64,000 nt of DNA from an uncultured Anaerolineae bacterium. GTDB lineage: Bacteria; Chloroflexota; Anaerolineae; Aggregatilineales; Phototrophicaceae. Below, one piece after another: positions 43,101 to 53,099 of this stretch (the first letter of the stretch is position 1; every line of letters starts with the position of its first letter). The translations under genes were made by a program, and so were the position numbers. The notes under the pieces were generated by a model. It saw only the letters and a list, made by a program, of their open reading frames with translations. It made no database searches and was not told the origin of the DNA. The stretch covers positions 55,380-119,379 of the forward strand of contig CALIEB010000008.1 in NCBI GenBank assembly GCA_938022205.1, read 5' to 3'.

Positions 43101-44939
43101 ATGACATTCGAACGTTTTGCGCGGGGGTGGGTGGTCTTGAGCGCGGTGGTGTTCGCGCTGATGCTGCTGCATCGCAGCACACCCGCGCTGATACTAGATA
43201 GGTATAGCAGCAGCTATGTGCTGCTTTTGTTGGCGGTACTGGCAGCGGCAGCAGCGGCGTGGGGCGTGAGCTTGCCGCGCTTGCGCACCGCTGTTACGCG
43301 CTTGACACTGACGCATCGCCCACGCTGGTTGCAGTGGCTGTGGCTAGCGAGTGTGGCGATGGTACTCGTGTTGTATTGGTTGTACGCGCCTATCACCAGC
43401 GTGAATGAGGGTCCGCAGCTGTTTCGCGTGTATGGCGCGCTTACGCTGCTCGCTTGGGGGCTGTTGCCTTTGGCACAAAGCGCGCCACTGCCTGACTTTA
43501 AGGGGGATGGTAAGACACTAGCCGTAGTCACCGTGCTGTTGCTTGCCTTGCTGCTTTTGCTGGAACGCGTGCCACCAGCTTCCTACTATGACGAGGGGTT
43601 TGTTGCGTCATGGGCGGTGACGTGGGCGCGCACGGGTGATGGCAGCCTCATTAGCATGTCGAACAACTACATTGCGCCCTATGCCTACGCGGGCTTGTTG
43701 CCGATTGGCATGTTTGCCGACACTTTTGGCGTGACGATGTTTAACGCGCGGCTGGGCAGCGTGCTATTAGGCGCGTTGGGGCTGCCTTTTCTTTTTGGGG
43801 TGACGCGGCGTTGGTTTGGCACGTCGCTAGCGTGGGTGGCGGTGCTGGTGGCGGGTGCGTTCGCTATCGAAAACGGCTATGTGCGTGCCGATAGCTTGTC
43901 CGCCGCTAGCCTTGCGTTCGCGCTGTGGGCAATTGCCAAAGCCGAGGCGGCGCGTCAAGCGCGCTGGTATGCCCTAGCAGGCTTGGCGTTAGCGTTTACC
44001 ATTGAAGGGCATCATCTTGCGCTGCGCTTTGCGCCCGCTGTTGCGGGGTGGTTGCTGTTACAGGCGGTCAGGCGTGACAACCGCGCCTTTGCCCTGCGCA
44101 GCTTAGGGGCGTTGACAGTGGGCGGCGCGAGCTACACGCTGATTTACCTGCTCACGCGCTTACTCAGCAGCGGGCTGTCCCTGTCCGACTATCTTACCGT
44201 CGTTAGCGCGTCTTATGAAACGCAAGTGAACTACGGCGGGGGTTTTACGTTCGTAGAGCGTGTCATACGGGGCGCGCTAACGGGTTTTACTCACTTGCTT
44301 ATTGTGCATCCTGTGATAGGCATCGGCGTGGTGGTGGGCAGTGTCGCCGCGCTGCTGACACGCCGCCGCGAGTTGTGTTTTTTGGCGTTCTTGTTTTATG
44401 TGAGCAGTGTGTTTTATTTCTTGCTTAATCCAAAAGTCTATCATGTGTTTTATGTCGTGCATCTTCTGCCGCTGGCAGTGCTACTGACGATTGGTACGCT
44501 GGCGGTACTGCCTGTGCGCGTGCGTGGCGGCGCGAGCTTGCTCGTGCTGGTGCTGTGTGTGGCGCAGCTGCTGCACGTGGCGCGGGTGAACAGCCCCGCC
44601 ACGCCTTTAATCGCGCTTAGCCAGAGCTTGCATGCGCACTTGCCTGCCCAAGCCCAGCGCATCGTCGGCGCGGAGGCGTATTATTGGGGACTGAACGAAC
44701 GCGAATTTTATGCTGTCTATCAGGTTTTGGAGAGGCTTGACAACGCTGTTCCTAACCCCGATGTGGTAATCGTCACGATGGGGTTGGACAGTGCGCCCAA
44801 TCTTTACGCTTATATCGCGCAAGAGGGGTTAACGCGGCAGGCATGCGTTGATTTGCCTGTCTTTGGCAGACGTGCGGACATCTACAGCCGTATGGCGTTG
44901 TCTCTGCCCTTTGATACTGGCTGTCCTCCTGAGAATTGA
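43101..44939 (+). CDS. GT-C type glycosyltransferase (GT39/ArnT-like), membrane protein
   Basis: 612 residues from ATG 43101; GAGGG lies 8 bases upstream. About 12 membrane helices. The first long outer loop carries an acidic DE pair (PPASYYDEGF) as in polyprenyl-phosphate-sugar-dependent mannosyl- and aminoarabinosyltransferases. An unusual DRYSSSY motif occurs just after the first helix and is shared with the next gene. The C-terminus lies outside. It probably glycosylates lipid or protein at the outer face of the membrane. Confidence 0.75.
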   Translation: MTFERFARGWVVLSAVVFALMLLHRSTPALILDRYSSSYVLLLLAVLAAAAAAWGVSLPRLRTAVTRLTLTHRPRWLQWLWLASVAMVLVLYWLYAPITSVNEGPQLFRVYGALTLLAWGLLPLAQSAPLPDFKGDGKTLAVVTVLLLALLLLLERVPPASYYDEGFVASWAVTWARTGDGSLISMSNNYIAPYAYAGLLPIGMFADTFGVTMFNARLGSVLLGALGLPFLFGVTRRWFGTSLAWVAVLVAGAFAIENGYVRADSLSAASLAFALWAIAKAEAARQARWYALAGLALAFTIEGHHLALRFAPAVAGWLLLQAVRRDNRAFALRSLGALTVGGASYTLIYLLTRLLSSGLSLSDYLTVVSASYETQVNYGGGFTFVERVIRGALTGFTHLLIVHPVIGIGVVVGSVAALLTRRRELCFLAFLFYVSSVFYFLLNPKVYHVFYVVHLLPLAVLLTIGTLAVLPVRVRGGASLLVLVLCVAQLLHVARVNSPATPLIALSQSLHAHLPAQAQRIVGAEAYYWGLNEREFYAVYQVLERLDNAVPNPDVVIVTMGLDSAPNLYAYIAQEGLTRQACVDLPVFGRRADIYSRMALSLPFDTGCPPEN

Positions 44940-45010
44940 AAGGCATGTTTAAGACGATGACGCGCACTTTTGCTGCTTCTTCACGTATGGCTGATTAAGG
45001 GAAAAGTTCC

Positions 45011-46855
45011 ATGCACGACTTACAACGCACGCCTGCTGCCTATGGATGGGTGCTGTTCATCGTTATCGGGCAAGTCATCGCGCTTAGCCACGCGCTGAAC
45101 CACGTTAGCGACACGCCTAGCCTGCTAGGGCGTTACAGCAGCAGTTATGCTGTAGGTGTTGGGGTCATGGTGGCGTTGGCTCTGCTGTGGGCGGTCATGC
45201 TGTGGCAAGCTAAACGTGTGTGGGCGTGGCTGCAAGCAAGAGATGCGCGGCTGCGTGCAGCGGCAGTTGCTATGCTGTTGCTGGGTCTATGGGGTATCAC
45301 TCACTTTATTGGCACAATTAACCTCAAAATTGTACAAGGTCTTGCAATCAACGTGTTAACAGGTGCGCTTGTGTTAGTTGTCAGCTTGCCAACTGATAAT
45401 GTTGTGTCGCGTCGCTGGCGCGCAGCGGTGGTTGCGTTGTGCGGGCTTTTTTTGTTTGTTTGGGTCGCGTCGCTACCGCTTTATATCAGCTTTTCTCCCG
45501 ACGAAGCGCATTGGGCTGCGGTTGCAGGTAATTTCCCTTATGAGGGAAAAGTTTATGGGCGAATGTTGTTTACTCCCGTTCATGTCATTACTCCCGGTTT
45601 TGGCTACGTCAACGCGCTTTATGGGCTGCTGATAGACGCTTTTGGCTGGGACATTCGGCTGGGGCGATACTTTCAGCTGGTCGCTTATTTAGTTGGTATC
45701 GCAGGGATTGCGTTTGCTACCTACGCCATGAGCCGCAGCAGCTGGGCAAGTTTTGCGAGCGCGTGCGCTGCGCTGCTGTCGCATTCATTCTTGCCCGTTC
45801 TAGATTATCGTCCTGACCACTTTGTTATGCCGCTAGCAATGTGGACGATAGGGCTAGCACTGTGGGGCTTTCGTGCGGAGCGGCGTGCATGGGTGTGGCA
45901 TATGGGCGCAGGTTTGTTGGTGATTTTTACCTTGCAAGCGCACGCTGTTGGTATTTGCCTTATTGCTGCCTTGTCGGCGTACTATGGTATACGCGGTGTG
46001 CAAGCGTTATGGCGGCGTGATTGGACACGGCTGCTTTCGCTGCTAGGCTATGTTGTGGGCGCGAGTGCGAGCAGTATTCTCTATTTCATAACGAACATCC
46101 TGCCTGTTGGTGGGTTACAAGCCTATTGGGAATTTTTGAACAGCAATTACGGTGCAAGTTTCTTGCGTTTTCCTGTGTTTAGTTTTACGCCGCTAGATGG
46201 CGCGCTGGTCATGAGTAGCCTTGTGTGGCTTTTGTGGCGGCAAGCGCGCCAGCAGCAGCACTACACAGGAATATTGTTGATGTTAGTTGTGAGCATCTTT
46301 CTGTTGGACAGGCGTGGCTACTCAGTGCCGCATCAAGGCATATTCTATTTGCCTGTTGGTATCTTCCTAGCAACAGTTATGCCGACGCACCGCCAACGCG
46401 ACTGGGCGTTGATAGTGGTCGTATTGTGTTTGTTTTTGGTGCGCACGCCGCTCTTGCAATGGGATGCCGCTGCTGTCTTGCTGCGTGAAGGACGGCTAGC
46501 CGAACACCAGTTTGCGCCGATTAGCCGTGCTGTGGCGGCGCGCTTGCCGCCTGATGAAATGGTTATTGGCACGCATGAGCTGGTTTGGGGGATTGGCAAT
46601 CGCCCAAACTTTTACAGCTTGTTAAGCGAAGGTTCGTCGGTTTCTTTACGACGCTATCCCAGCAACACGCAAGTTTGGCAAGAACTGCGCCCAGATGTGG
46701 TTGTCGAAATTAGCAAAAGCCTGATTGTTCCCGAAGGCTTACAGCTTTACATGGCACGTGAGGGCTTTCAACCCTGCGAAACGTTCGCTGTTTCTGATAG
46801 GATAGTCACGTTTTATCGCCCGACCTGCGCGATACCCACGCCGACAACACCTTAA
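45011..46855 (+). CDS. Second GT-C type glycosyltransferase (paralogue of the preceding gene)
   Basis: 614 residues, about 12 helices. It shares the GRYSSSY motif after the first helix and an acidic loop (FSPDEAHW) with its upstream neighbour, although overall identity looks low. Base use is somewhat richer in T and A than around it, so partial acquisition or rapid drift is possible. The two are 71 bases apart on the same strand and are followed at 42 bases by a carrier-lipid transporter gene. Confidence 0.72.
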   Translation: MHDLQRTPAAYGWVLFIVIGQVIALSHALNHVSDTPSLLGRYSSSYAVGVGVMVALALLWAVMLWQAKRVWAWLQARDARLRAAAVAMLLLGLWGITHFIGTINLKIVQGLAINVLTGALVLVVSLPTDNVVSRRWRAAVVALCGLFLFVWVASLPLYISFSPDEAHWAAVAGNFPYEGKVYGRMLFTPVHVITPGFGYVNALYGLLIDAFGWDIRLGRYFQLVAYLVGIAGIAFATYAMSRSSWASFASACAALLSHSFLPVLDYRPDHFVMPLAMWTIGLALWGFRAERRAWVWHMGAGLLVIFTLQAHAVGICLIAALSAYYGIRGVQALWRRDWTRLLSLLGYVVGASASSILYFITNILPVGGLQAYWEFLNSNYGASFLRFPVFSFTPLDGALVMSSLVWLLWRQARQQQHYTGILLMLVVSIFLLDRRGYSVPHQGIFYLPVGIFLATVMPTHRQRDWALIVVVLCLFLVRTPLLQWDAAAVLLREGRLAEHQFAPISRAVAARLPPDEMVIGTHELVWGIGNRPNFYSLLSEGSSVSLRRYPSNTQVWQELRPDVVVEISKSLIVPEGLQLYMAREGFQPCETFAVSDRIVTFYRPTCAIPTPTTP

Positions 46856-46897
46856 TCACCTTGTCCCCATGAAACACACCAAAGGAACACATGACCT

Positions 46898-47845
46898 ATG
46901 ACGGAAAAGCATCAAGACGGACTTATGCAAGACCTTTCTAAGCCCAAGACGCTAGGCGAATACGCTCGCATCGCGTTCACCGGCTTTGCAATGGGCGCGG
47001 CAGACATCGTGCCGGGCGTAAGCGGTGGCACGATGGCGTTTATTCTAGGGGCGTATGAAACGCTCATCAACGCTATTAAGTCGTTTAACGTGGAAGCCAT
47101 CAGGCTGGCTTTAGGGCTGAAGTTTGCGTCGCTGCTGAACGACCACATTCCAGTGCGCTTCTTGGTCACGTTGGGGATTGGCTTGCTCACGGCGGTGCTG
47201 CTGCTGTCCAACGCGCTGGGGCATTTGCTCGAGACCCAACCGCTGTTTATCTTCGCCTTCTTTGGTGGGCTGATTGTCGCGTCGATTGTCTCGGTGGGCT
47301 TAAAAATTCGCTGGTCACTGGCGGCACTGGCGGCGTTGATTGCGGGTGCCGTGTTTGCCTTTTGGCTAGTGGGGCTGCCCGCGTTGGAGGATAGCTCTCA
47401 CGACGGTCTGACGCTGTTTCTTAGCGGGATGGTGGCGATTTGTGCTATGCTGCTGCCCGGCATTAGCGGCTCGTTTATTCTGCTGATTTTGGGGCAGTAC
47501 AAGTACATTCTTGATGCGGTGCGCGCGCGTGACATTGTGCCGCTGATTTTCGTGGCGATGGGGGCGTTGGTGGGGATTTTGGCGTTCTCGCGCGTGATTA
47601 GCTGGCTGCTACGCCACTACGAAAGCGTGACGATTGCCGCGTTGGTGGGCTTTATGATTGGCTCGCTGCGTGTTATCTGGCAGGAAATGGACAAAGGTAC
47701 GCGGCTCATCGCCGAGTTCGGCGCGTCGCACCTCGTGCTTGCGCTTGCGTTAGCGGCGGCGGGCTTCGTCTTGGTTAGCGTGCTTGACCACTTGCAAACG
47801 CGCAGCAATCCGCTCTTTGCTGTGTTTAAGAAGCGCGCCGCGTAG
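46898..47845 (+). CDS. DUF368 family membrane protein (PopT-type undecaprenyl phosphate translocase)
   Basis: 315 residues with about eight helices. The duplicated family motifs are DIVPGVSGGTMAFILGAYE (about 36-54) and MLLPGISGSFILLILGQY. DUF368 proteins have been shown to recycle C55 carrier phosphate across the membrane in other bacteria. The gene follows two GT-C enzymes that would consume carrier-linked sugars, which fits that role. A strong hairpin follows the stop. Confidence 0.88.
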   Translation: MTEKHQDGLMQDLSKPKTLGEYARIAFTGFAMGAADIVPGVSGGTMAFILGAYETLINAIKSFNVEAIRLALGLKFASLLNDHIPVRFLVTLGIGLLTAVLLLSNALGHLLETQPLFIFAFFGGLIVASIVSVGLKIRWSLAALAALIAGAVFAFWLVGLPALEDSSHDGLTLFLSGMVAICAMLLPGISGSFILLILGQYKYILDAVRARDIVPLIFVAMGALVGILAFSRVISWLLRHYESVTIAALVGFMIGSLRVIWQEMDKGTRLIAEFGASHLVLALALAAAGFVLVSVLDHLQTRSNPLFAVFKKRAA

Positions 47846-47857
47846 GCTTGCTCGGCA

Positions 47858-47888
47858 AAGGACGGGCGCAAGGGCTGCGCCCGTCCTT
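47858..47888. terminator. Strong hairpin between convergent genes
   Basis: AAGGACGGGCGCA (47858-47870) is perfectly complementary to TGCGCCCGTCCTT (47876-47888) with loop AGGGC. No real T-run follows on either side. Confidence 0.65.
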
Positions 47889-47904
47889 GCGTTCTTGGGC
47901 TGCC

Positions 47905-49047
47905 TTAGAAACCCATCGTGCGCCCGATAATTTCCTTCATAATCTCGTTCGTGCCGCCGTAAATTGACATGACTCGCGCGTCCATCCATGCCCGCGAGAT
48001 GGGGTATTCTAGCATGTAGCCGTAGCCGCCGTGCAGCTGCAAGCACTGATCCATGACGCGCTGTTGCATGTCGGTTGACCACCACTTTGCCATCGAGGCT
48101 TGCTCGGTGGTCAACTTGCCCGCGTTCAGCTCCATGATACAGCGGTCGATGAACACTTGCCCAATCGTGACTTCGGTCTTCATTTCGGCGAATTTAAAGC
48201 GGCTGTTTTGGAACTTGCCGATGGGACGACCGAAAGCGGTGCGTTCCTGCGCGTACTTGATGGTCACCTCTAATGCCATCGTCGCGCCGGCAATCGCTGC
48301 CACCGCGATGCTAAGACGCTCTTGCGGCAGCTGCTCCATGAGATAGAAGAAGCCTGCGCCTTCCTGCCCGAGCAAGTTTTCGACCGGCACGCACACGTCG
48401 TTAAACGACAGCTCGGCGGTGTCTTGCGCCTTTAGCCCGATTTTTTCTAGCTTACGCCCGCGCTCGAAGCCTGCCATGCCGCGCTCAATCGCCAGCAAGC
48501 TCACGCCCGCGTGTCTTTGCTCGGGGTCGGTCTTGACGACGGTTAGCACAAAATCGCTCAAGATGCCGTTGGTGATGAAGGTCTTTGCGCCGTTGACACG
48601 ATAATGTCCGTTCTCTTTGATGGCGGTGGTACGCACGCTAGCGAGGTCACTACCAGTGTTGGGTTCGGTCATGGCGATAGCGGTAATCGTCTCGCCGGTG
48701 ACCATCTTCGGCAGCCAGCGTTTCTTCTGTTCTTCCGTGCCGTAGTGCAGGATGTAGGGGATGACGATGTCGTTGTGCAAGCCGAAGCCGGGTCCGCTTG
48801 CGCCGACGCGCACGAGCTCTTCGGTGATGATGGCGTTATAACGGAAGTCGTTCACGCCACCGCCGCCGTATTCTTCCGGCACGTTCATGCCCAAGAAGCC
48901 CATCTCACCCGCCTTCAGCCATAGCTCACGCGGCACCATGCCGTCTTGCTCCCATTGGTGGTGATACGGGACAACCTCTTTTTCGACAAATTGACGGAAA
49001 GAGCGGCGAAACATGTGATGCTCTTCGGTAAAGATGGTGCGTTCCAT
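47905..49047 (-). CDS. Acyl-CoA dehydrogenase
   Basis: 380-residue flavoprotein oxidising acyl-CoA to enoyl-CoA with electrons passing to ETF. FAD signatures AMTEPNTGSDLASVRT and QLHGGYGYMLEYPISRAWMDAR are intact. At the MCAD catalytic position the sequence is IYGGTNEIMKE, lacking the Glu of IYEGT; this is the pattern of LCAD and isovaleryl-type enzymes, where the base lies on another helix. etfBA is 9 kb away on the same strand and may serve it. Confidence 0.9.
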   Translation of the reverse strand: MERTIFTEEHHMFRRSFRQFVEKEVVPYHHQWEQDGMVPRELWLKAGEMGFLGMNVPEEYGGGGVNDFRYNAIITEELVRVGASGPGFGLHNDIVIPYILHYGTEEQKKRWLPKMVTGETITAIAMTEPNTGSDLASVRTTAIKENGHYRVNGAKTFITNGILSDFVLTVVKTDPEQRHAGVSLLAIERGMAGFERGRKLEKIGLKAQDTAELSFNDVCVPVENLLGQEGAGFFYLMEQLPQERLSIAVAAIAGATMALEVTIKYAQERTAFGRPIGKFQNSRFKFAEMKTEVTIGQVFIDRCIMELNAGKLTTEQASMAKWWSTDMQQRVMDQCLQLHGGYGYMLEYPISRAWMDARVMSIYGGTNEIMKEIIGRTMGF

Positions 49048-49163
49048 TGCAAAAGCTCCTTCGATTTAATCAAACATTGATTTAATTACGTGCCTTGATT
49101 ATGCACTGAAATCGACACTTTGTCATGTGTGAATTGTGACTGCGCCAAGACGCGCAAACGCGC

Positions 49164-49169
49164 TATAAT
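49164..49169 (+). promoter_or_regulatory. -10 box for the Pat-like gene
   Basis: TATAAT preceded by CGC lies 45 bases before the ATG at 49215. A -35 at 17 bases would be TGCGCC, which is poor. Confidence 0.45.
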
Positions 49170-49214
49170 GAACAGGTTGTATTTCGCTAGAATGAGAGCG
49201 CAGAGAGGCACTGA

Positions 49215-51929
49215 ATGACCGAGAAGCAAACACGTCCGCAAGCTCCTTCGCTAGACAAGATTTTTAAACCCAATAACGTCGCTATCATCGGTGCGACCGA
49301 GAAAGCGGGCAGCGTAGGGCGCACCATCATCAAGAACCTGATTAGCAACCCCTTCGGCGGGACGATTTTCCCCGTCAACCCCAAACGCCCGAACGTGTTG
49401 GGCATCCAGACGTATCCGACAGTGGGCGCAATTCCTGTGCCTGTTGACCTTGCTGTGATTGTCACGCCCGCGCCCAGCGTGCCGTCTGTGATTGACGAGT
49501 GCATTGAAAAAGGCGTAGAAGGCGCAATCATCATTTCGGCGGGCTTCAAAGAGGTGGGCGAAGCGGGCTTGGAGCTTGAACGGCAAATCCTCGAGAAAGC
49601 GCGCGGCAAGATGCGCATCATCGGACCGAACTGCTTGGGTGTGATGCTGCCCTATTTTGGCATGAACGCCACCTTCGCGGGCGGCATGGCGCGCCCCGGC
49701 AACGTCGCGTTCATCAGCCAATCGGGCGCGATTTGCACCGCTGTGTTGGATTGGAGCTTTGAGGAGAACGTTGGTTTTAGCGCGTTTATCTCGATTGGCT
49801 CCATGTTGGACGTAGGTTGGGGCGACCTGATTTACTATTTAGGGGACGACCCACAGACGCAAAGCATCGTGATTTACATGGAATCCGTTGGCAACGCGCG
49901 CGCTTTCCTCTCGGCGGCGCGCGAAGTGGCACTTAAGAAGCCGATTATCGTCATTAAAGCCGGGCGCACGGCGCAAGCCGCTGCTGCCGCTGCCTCGCAC
50001 ACGGGGTCGCTGACGGGCAGCGCGGAAGTGTTGGATGCTGCTTTCCGCCGCACGGGCATCTTGCGCGTTGACCACATTTCCGACGTGTTCTATATGGCAG
50101 AAATTCTCGCCAAGCAGCCGCGCCCGAAAGGCAACCGTCTCACGATTGTGACCAACGCGGGCGGTCCCGGCGTGCTGGCGACCGACGCGCTCATCAACGG
50201 TGGCGGCAAGCTAGCAGAGCTTAGTCCCGAAACTATCGCTGAACTCAACGCGTTTTTGCCGTCGGCGTGGAGCCACCACAACCCTATCGACATTTTGGGC
50301 GATGCTGACCCAGCGCGCTACGCCAAAGCGTTGGAGGTTGCCGCCAAAGACCCCAACAGCGACGGTCTGCTGGTTATCCTCACGCCGCAAGACATGACCG
50401 ACCCCACGCAAACCGCCGAAGCCTTGCGTCCTTACGCTGAAAGCACGGGCAAACCAGTGCTGGCAAGCTGGATGGGGGGCGCGACGGTAGAAGCGGGGGT
50501 AAAGATCTTGAACCGTGCCAACATTCCCACGTTTTCCTACCCGGACACCGCTATCCGTCAGTTTAACTACATGTGGCGGTATAGCTACAACCTGCGTGGC
50601 TTGTACGAAACGCCGAGCCTGCCCGAAGATTCCCCCAACGAAACCCCCGACCGTGCGACCGTTAAGGCAATTATCGACCAAGCGCGCGCGGAAGGGCGCA
50701 CAATTCTTACCGAAGCAGAGTCTAAGGCGGTGCTAGGCGCGTACCATATCCCCATCACGCCGATGAAGATTGCACAAACGCCCGACGAAGCCGTAGCGTT
50801 CGCCGAAGCGATGGGCTATCCTGTCGTGCTGAAGCTCAACAGCGAGACCATCACGCACAAGATGGACGTGGGCGGCGTGCAGCTGAACTTGCAGCAGGCT
50901 GATGACGTGCGCCACGCCTTCGGTCGCATCCAAGAGAACGTGACGCGGCTTAAAGGAGCAGAACACTTTCAAGGCGTGTCCGTTCAGCCGATGGTCAACA
51001 CGCGCGATAGCTACGAGGTCATCGTCGGCAGCAGCATCGACGCGCAGTTTGGTCCCGTTATTCTGTTTGGCACGGGTGGCTCGTTGGTGGAAATTTTCAA
51101 AGACCGCGCGCTTGGGCTGCCGCCGCTAAACACCACGCTAGCGCGGCGTATGATGGAACAGACCAAAATTTACGAGGCGTTGCAAGGTGTGCGCGGGCGC
51201 AAACCTGTTGACATGGCAACGCTAGAGAAGCTGCTGGTGCGCTTTAGCCAGCTTATCGTCGAGCAGCCCTGGATTGCCGAGTGCGACATCAACCCGCTGA
51301 TGGTCTCGGAGCATCAAATTATCGCTCTTGATGGACGTGTGGTGCTGCACCCACCGACCACGCGCGAGGAAAACCTGCCAGTTCCTGCTATTCGTCCCTA
51401 TCCGACGCAGTACATCGAAAAGTGGGTGAATGAGGAGGGTAACGAGTACCTGTTCCGTCCCATTCGTCCAGAAGATGAGCCGCTGATGGTGGCGTTCCAT
51501 GAGACCCTTTCCGAGCGCACAGTGCAGCTGCGCTACTTCACGCCGATGAACCTGCGCCAACGCACCTCACACGAACGCTTGTCGCGCATTGTCTTCATCG
51601 ACTACGACCGCGAGATGGCATTGGTAGCGGTGCGCACCAACCCTAAGACACAGGAGCAAGAGGTGGCGGCGGCGGGGCGGTTGACCAAGTCACATCGTGC
51701 TGACGAAGCTGAATTTGCCATCATCGTTAGCGACCGCTTTCAGGGGCAAGGGCTGGGCAAGGAAATGATGCAGCGGCTTATCCACATTGCCAAGCAAGAA
51801 CACGTTGCCACGTTAACTGGGACAATTCTGGCAGAAAACGCCGGCATGTTGGCGTTGACGCGCCAGCTGGGCTTCGTGCTTTCTCCGCCCAACCAAGACA
51901 ACGTCATCGAAGCGACGCTGTATCTCTAA
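49215..51929 (+). CDS. Acyl-CoA synthetase (NDP-forming) fused to a GNAT domain, Pat/YfiQ-like
   Basis: 904 residues. Domain order: CoA-binding (about 12-105, [19 protein letters not shown]), succinyl-CoA-ligase-like (about 150-460, with [11 protein letters not shown]), ATP-grasp (about 490-710, [21 protein letters not shown]), and C-terminal GNAT acetyltransferase (about 730-904, [14 protein letters not shown] and [15 protein letters not shown]). This is the layout of bacterial lysine acetyltransferases that control acetyl-CoA synthetase; it could instead be an active ADP-forming acetyl-CoA synthetase. Monocistronic. Confidence 0.88.
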   Translation: MTEKQTRPQAPSLDKIFKPNNVAIIGATEKAGSVGRTIIKNLISNPFGGTIFPVNPKRPNVLGIQTYPTVGAIPVPVDLAVIVTPAPSVPSVIDECIEKGVEGAIIISAGFKEVGEAGLELERQILEKARGKMRIIGPNCLGVMLPYFGMNATFAGGMARPGNVAFISQSGAICTAVLDWSFEENVGFSAFISIGSMLDVGWGDLIYYLGDDPQTQSIVIYMESVGNARAFLSAAREVALKKPIIVIKAGRTAQAAAAAASHTGSLTGSAEVLDAAFRRTGILRVDHISDVFYMAEILAKQPRPKGNRLTIVTNAGGPGVLATDALINGGGKLAELSPETIAELNAFLPSAWSHHNPIDILGDADPARYAKALEVAAKDPNSDGLLVILTPQDMTDPTQTAEALRPYAESTGKPVLASWMGGATVEAGVKILNRANIPTFSYPDTAIRQFNYMWRYSYNLRGLYETPSLPEDSPNETPDRATVKAIIDQARAEGRTILTEAESKAVLGAYHIPITPMKIAQTPDEAVAFAEAMGYPVVLKLNSETITHKMDVGGVQLNLQQADDVRHAFGRIQENVTRLKGAEHFQGVSVQPMVNTRDSYEVIVGSSIDAQFGPVILFGTGGSLVEIFKDRALGLPPLNTTLARRMMEQTKIYEALQGVRGRKPVDMATLEKLLVRFSQLIVEQPWIAECDINPLMVSEHQIIALDGRVVLHPPTTREENLPVPAIRPYPTQYIEKWVNEEGNEYLFRPIRPEDEPLMVAFHETLSERTVQLRYFTPMNLRQRTSHERLSRIVFIDYDREMALVAVRTNPKTQEQEVAAAGRLTKSHRADEAEFAIIVSDRFQGQGLGKEMMQRLIHIAKQEHVATLTGTILAENAGMLALTRQLGFVLSPPNQDNVIEATLYL

Positions 51930-51935
51930 GCCATC

Positions 51936-51969
51936 AAAGGGGCGTGCAGGCTTGCTTGTGCGCCCCTTT
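51936..51969. terminator. Bidirectional terminator between the Pat-like gene and the Mrp operon
   Basis: AAAGGGGCG (51936-51944) pairs with CGCCCCTTT (51961-51969); the inner loop can fold further. Confidence 0.8.
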
Positions 51970-51974
51970 TGACA

Positions 51975-52292
51975 TTAAATCTCGTCGGCAAGCTCGGGCT
52001 TGTTCTTGGTCAGGCGATACTCCGCCGCTGCGATGGCGTGCGAGGCGACCGGGTTAGAGAAGAACACGAACACGCTCAAGGCAAGCAGCTTGGGGATTAA
52101 CGTGGGCATCAAAATACCCGCACCCAAGCACAGCCCTAAAATGCCCAACGTGCCGGCTTTGCCTGAGGCGTGCAACTTGGCGTAAATGCGCGGGAAGCGC
52201 AGCACGCCAAGCACGCCCAACAGGTTAAAGGCTAGCCCTGCCAGCAAGAAAAACACCCCAACCAGCTGTTGTAGCAAAGATAGCAGTTCCAT
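51975..52292 (-). CDS. mrpG: Mrp Na+/H+ antiporter subunit G
   Basis: 105 residues from ATG 52292, right after the mrpF stop, with GGAGG about 10 bases upstream inside mrpF. Three helices; FNLLGVLGVLRFPRIYAKLHASGKAGTLG is the characteristic MnhG stretch. Last gene of the operon. Confidence 0.9.
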   Translation of the reverse strand: MELLSLLQQLVGVFFLLAGLAFNLLGVLGVLRFPRIYAKLHASGKAGTLGILGLCLGAGILMPTLIPKLLALSVFVFFSNPVASHAIAAAEYRLTKNKPELADEI

Positions 52293-52293
52293 G

Positions 52294-52572
52294 TTAGAAC
52301 AGCCTCCCTTCGGAGATGTAGCGCGCCACGCTGACCGTGCCAGAAAACCCAAGTGCGCCTAAGACAATGCCCACGTCTAGCAAGGTGTCGGTGTTTTCTT
52401 TTAAGGCTAGCAAGATAATCACGCCAATCAACAGCGTTGCCATCATCTCTACGCCCAAGATGCGAACGGTTGCTTTCTTAGAGCGGATAATGAGCTTCCA
52501 CGAGGATATGCCTAAAGCCAACAACATCAAAATAATGGCAACGACTGCGACTAGTTCGATAAAGTCGTTCAT
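52294..52572 (-). CDS. mrpF: Mrp Na+/H+ antiporter subunit F
   Basis: 92 residues, three helices. The second and third helices (LGVEMMATLLIGVIILLALK; DVGIVLGALGFSGTVSVARYI) fit the MnhF family. Its start overlaps mrpE by 4 bases. Confidence 0.88.
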   Translation of the reverse strand: MNDFIELVAVVAIILMLLALGISSWKLIIRSKKATVRILGVEMMATLLIGVIILLALKENTDTLLDVGIVLGALGFSGTVSVARYISEGRLF

Positions 52573-53093
52573 AAGCCCAAAATCCTTTTTAGCAGTGCTG
52601 CCCGTTTGGTTTGGTCGGCGATAAGCCGTTCTTCGGGTGTAGTCTTGCTGTTCAGCACATGCACGCGCATGTGTTCTTGTCCGTCGATTTTCTCATAATC
52701 TACGACCAAAGAGCCGGGCGTGATGGTGATGGCATGTGCGCTTAACGCCGACACCAAAACGCTGTTGCCTTCGTCTTGGGTCGAGATGAGCGACATTTGC
52801 GTGGCTAAACTGGTTTTAGGGTCGGTTGAAAGGGCTAATCTGGCCACCTCAAAGCCTGACAGCACAATATCCCAAGTTAGGCGCGCGAAGTAAAACACCA
52901 GTAAGCCAAGCTGCTTTAATGGGTTGGTGAACTTGGGACGTGTTTGGTCGTCTGGCGTTTTGCTTGTGTTGGCGCGAATGAGCAGCAGTATTCCCGCTCC
53001 CAAAGCTATTCCGACGACGAAAGCTCCTAAGGTAAACTGGCGGCTGAACACCATCCAAGCTGATGCCAGTGCTAACGTAGCGAATACGAACAT
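52569..53093 (-). CDS. mrpE: Mrp Na+/H+ antiporter subunit E
   Basis: 174 residues: two N-terminal helices, then a third with FYFARLTWDIVLSGFEVARLAL, then a cytoplasmic domain containing LSAHAITITPGSLVVDYE, the MnhE hallmark. It starts 7 bases after mrpD. Confidence 0.9.
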   Translation of the reverse strand: MFVFATLALASAWMVFSRQFTLGAFVVGIALGAGILLLIRANTSKTPDDQTRPKFTNPLKQLGLLVFYFARLTWDIVLSGFEVARLALSTDPKTSLATQMSLISTQDEGNSVLVSALSAHAITITPGSLVVDYEKIDGQEHMRVHVLNSKTTPEERLIADQTKRAALLKRILGL

Positions 53094-53099
53094 TATAAC

